Position numbers and translations under genes: made by a program. A DNA stretch of 5,819 nucleotides from Bacteroidales bacterium. Lineage in GTDB: Bacteria; Bacteroidota; Bacteroidia; Bacteroidales; UBA932. The notes under the pieces are model-generated. The model was given only the letters and a program-made list of their open reading frames with translations. It ran no database searches and was not told where the DNA came from. The stretch spans positions 1-5,819 of the forward strand of contig JAAZCF010000211.1 of NCBI GenBank assembly GCA_012513425.1. The letters are read 5' to 3'. This document shows, in pieces, positions 5,618 to 5,819 of the stretch; the first letter of the stretch is position 1; every line of letters starts with the position of its first letter.

Positions 5618-5819
5618 ATGGAAATCATTTCAAGACGTAAGTTCTTAAAGAGCACTGCTCTTACAGGTGCGGGCCTAATTGTGGCTCCAACAATTGTGCC
5701 TTCTCATGTATTTGGCGCAAATGCTCCTTCAGAAAGAATTAATGTAGGAGCAATCGGTACTGGTCGCCAAGGTCAGGGTTTTGACATGCCAGGCATAATG
5801 AAGTTTGATGTTTGTAATA
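5618..5819 (+). CDS. Gfo/Idh/MocA-family oxidoreductase with Tat signal, N-terminal part (3' truncated by window edge)
   Basis: Only the first 67 residues are present. The start MEIISRRKFLK carries a twin-arginine motif (SRRKFLK 5-11), followed by a modest hydrophobic segment (about 12-29) and a likely signal peptidase site after Ala36 (A-N-A). The mature part begins with INVGAIGTGRQGQG, a Rossmann dinucleotide-binding loop with Gly47, Gly49 and Gly52. A Tat leader joined directly to this NAD(P)-binding fold is typical of the exported Gfo/Idh/MocA enzymes of Bacteroidota and Planctomycetota. They are thought to fold with cofactor in the cytoplasm and act on sugars or glycans in the periplasm. 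Catalytic residues of the family (such as the EKP motif) lie beyond the edge, so substrate and activity cannot be judged. It has its own predicted promoter, and a functional link with the ABC ATPase genes is not indicated. Confidence 0.85.
   Translation, partial: MEIISRRKFLKSTALTGAGLIVAPTIVPSHVFGANAPSERINVGAIGTGRQGQGFDMPGIMKFDVCN

Overview
The window looks like a piece of a Bacteroidales (phylum Bacteroidota) chromosome. Three things point there. PriA, LolD and the fused double-ATPase read as the Bacteroides-type versions, for example the PriA C-terminus DVDPF and the LolD stretch VFQFHHLLPEFTAIENVMIP. The promoter-like boxes follow the Bacteroidota consensus TTTG / TAnnTTTG rather than the E. 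coli one, and start codons are preceded by A/T-rich sequence with no clear Shine-Dalgarno. Base composition looks AT-leaning, at roughly 40% GC by eye. No RNA gene, transposon, CRISPR array or phage gene was seen.

Layout, left to right. (1) The C-terminal two thirds of an AMP-forming acyl-CoA synthetase/ligase enters from the left edge and ends in a 4-bp ATGA overlap with (2) priA, the replication-restart helicase. This PriA is short (668 aa), apparently lacks the winged-helix domain, and has several altered helicase motifs. (3) On the opposite strand, overlapping the end of priA by 23 bp, is a Fur-superfamily regulator whose five metal-ligand positions match PerR (H37, D85, H91, H93, D104). 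(4) A 43-bp divergent intergenic region holds two perfect TAnnTTTG boxes facing outward and a 13/15 Per-box match, all centred on position 3437. (5) It drives, rightward, a LolD-family ABC ATPase and, 10 bp later, (6) a ModF-like protein of two fused ABC ATPase domains, the first of which is catalytically degenerate. (7) After an 88-bp gap with a likely promoter, a Tat-exported Gfo/Idh/MocA-family oxidoreductase starts and runs off the right edge.

The main functional inference is that a peroxide/metal-sensing repressor autoregulates and also controls the adjacent two-gene ABC-ATPase operon from one shared operator, with both mRNAs likely leaderless. Most gene content is ordinary housekeeping. 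The unusual parts are the architecture of the 3416-3458 promoter region and the reduced PriA.
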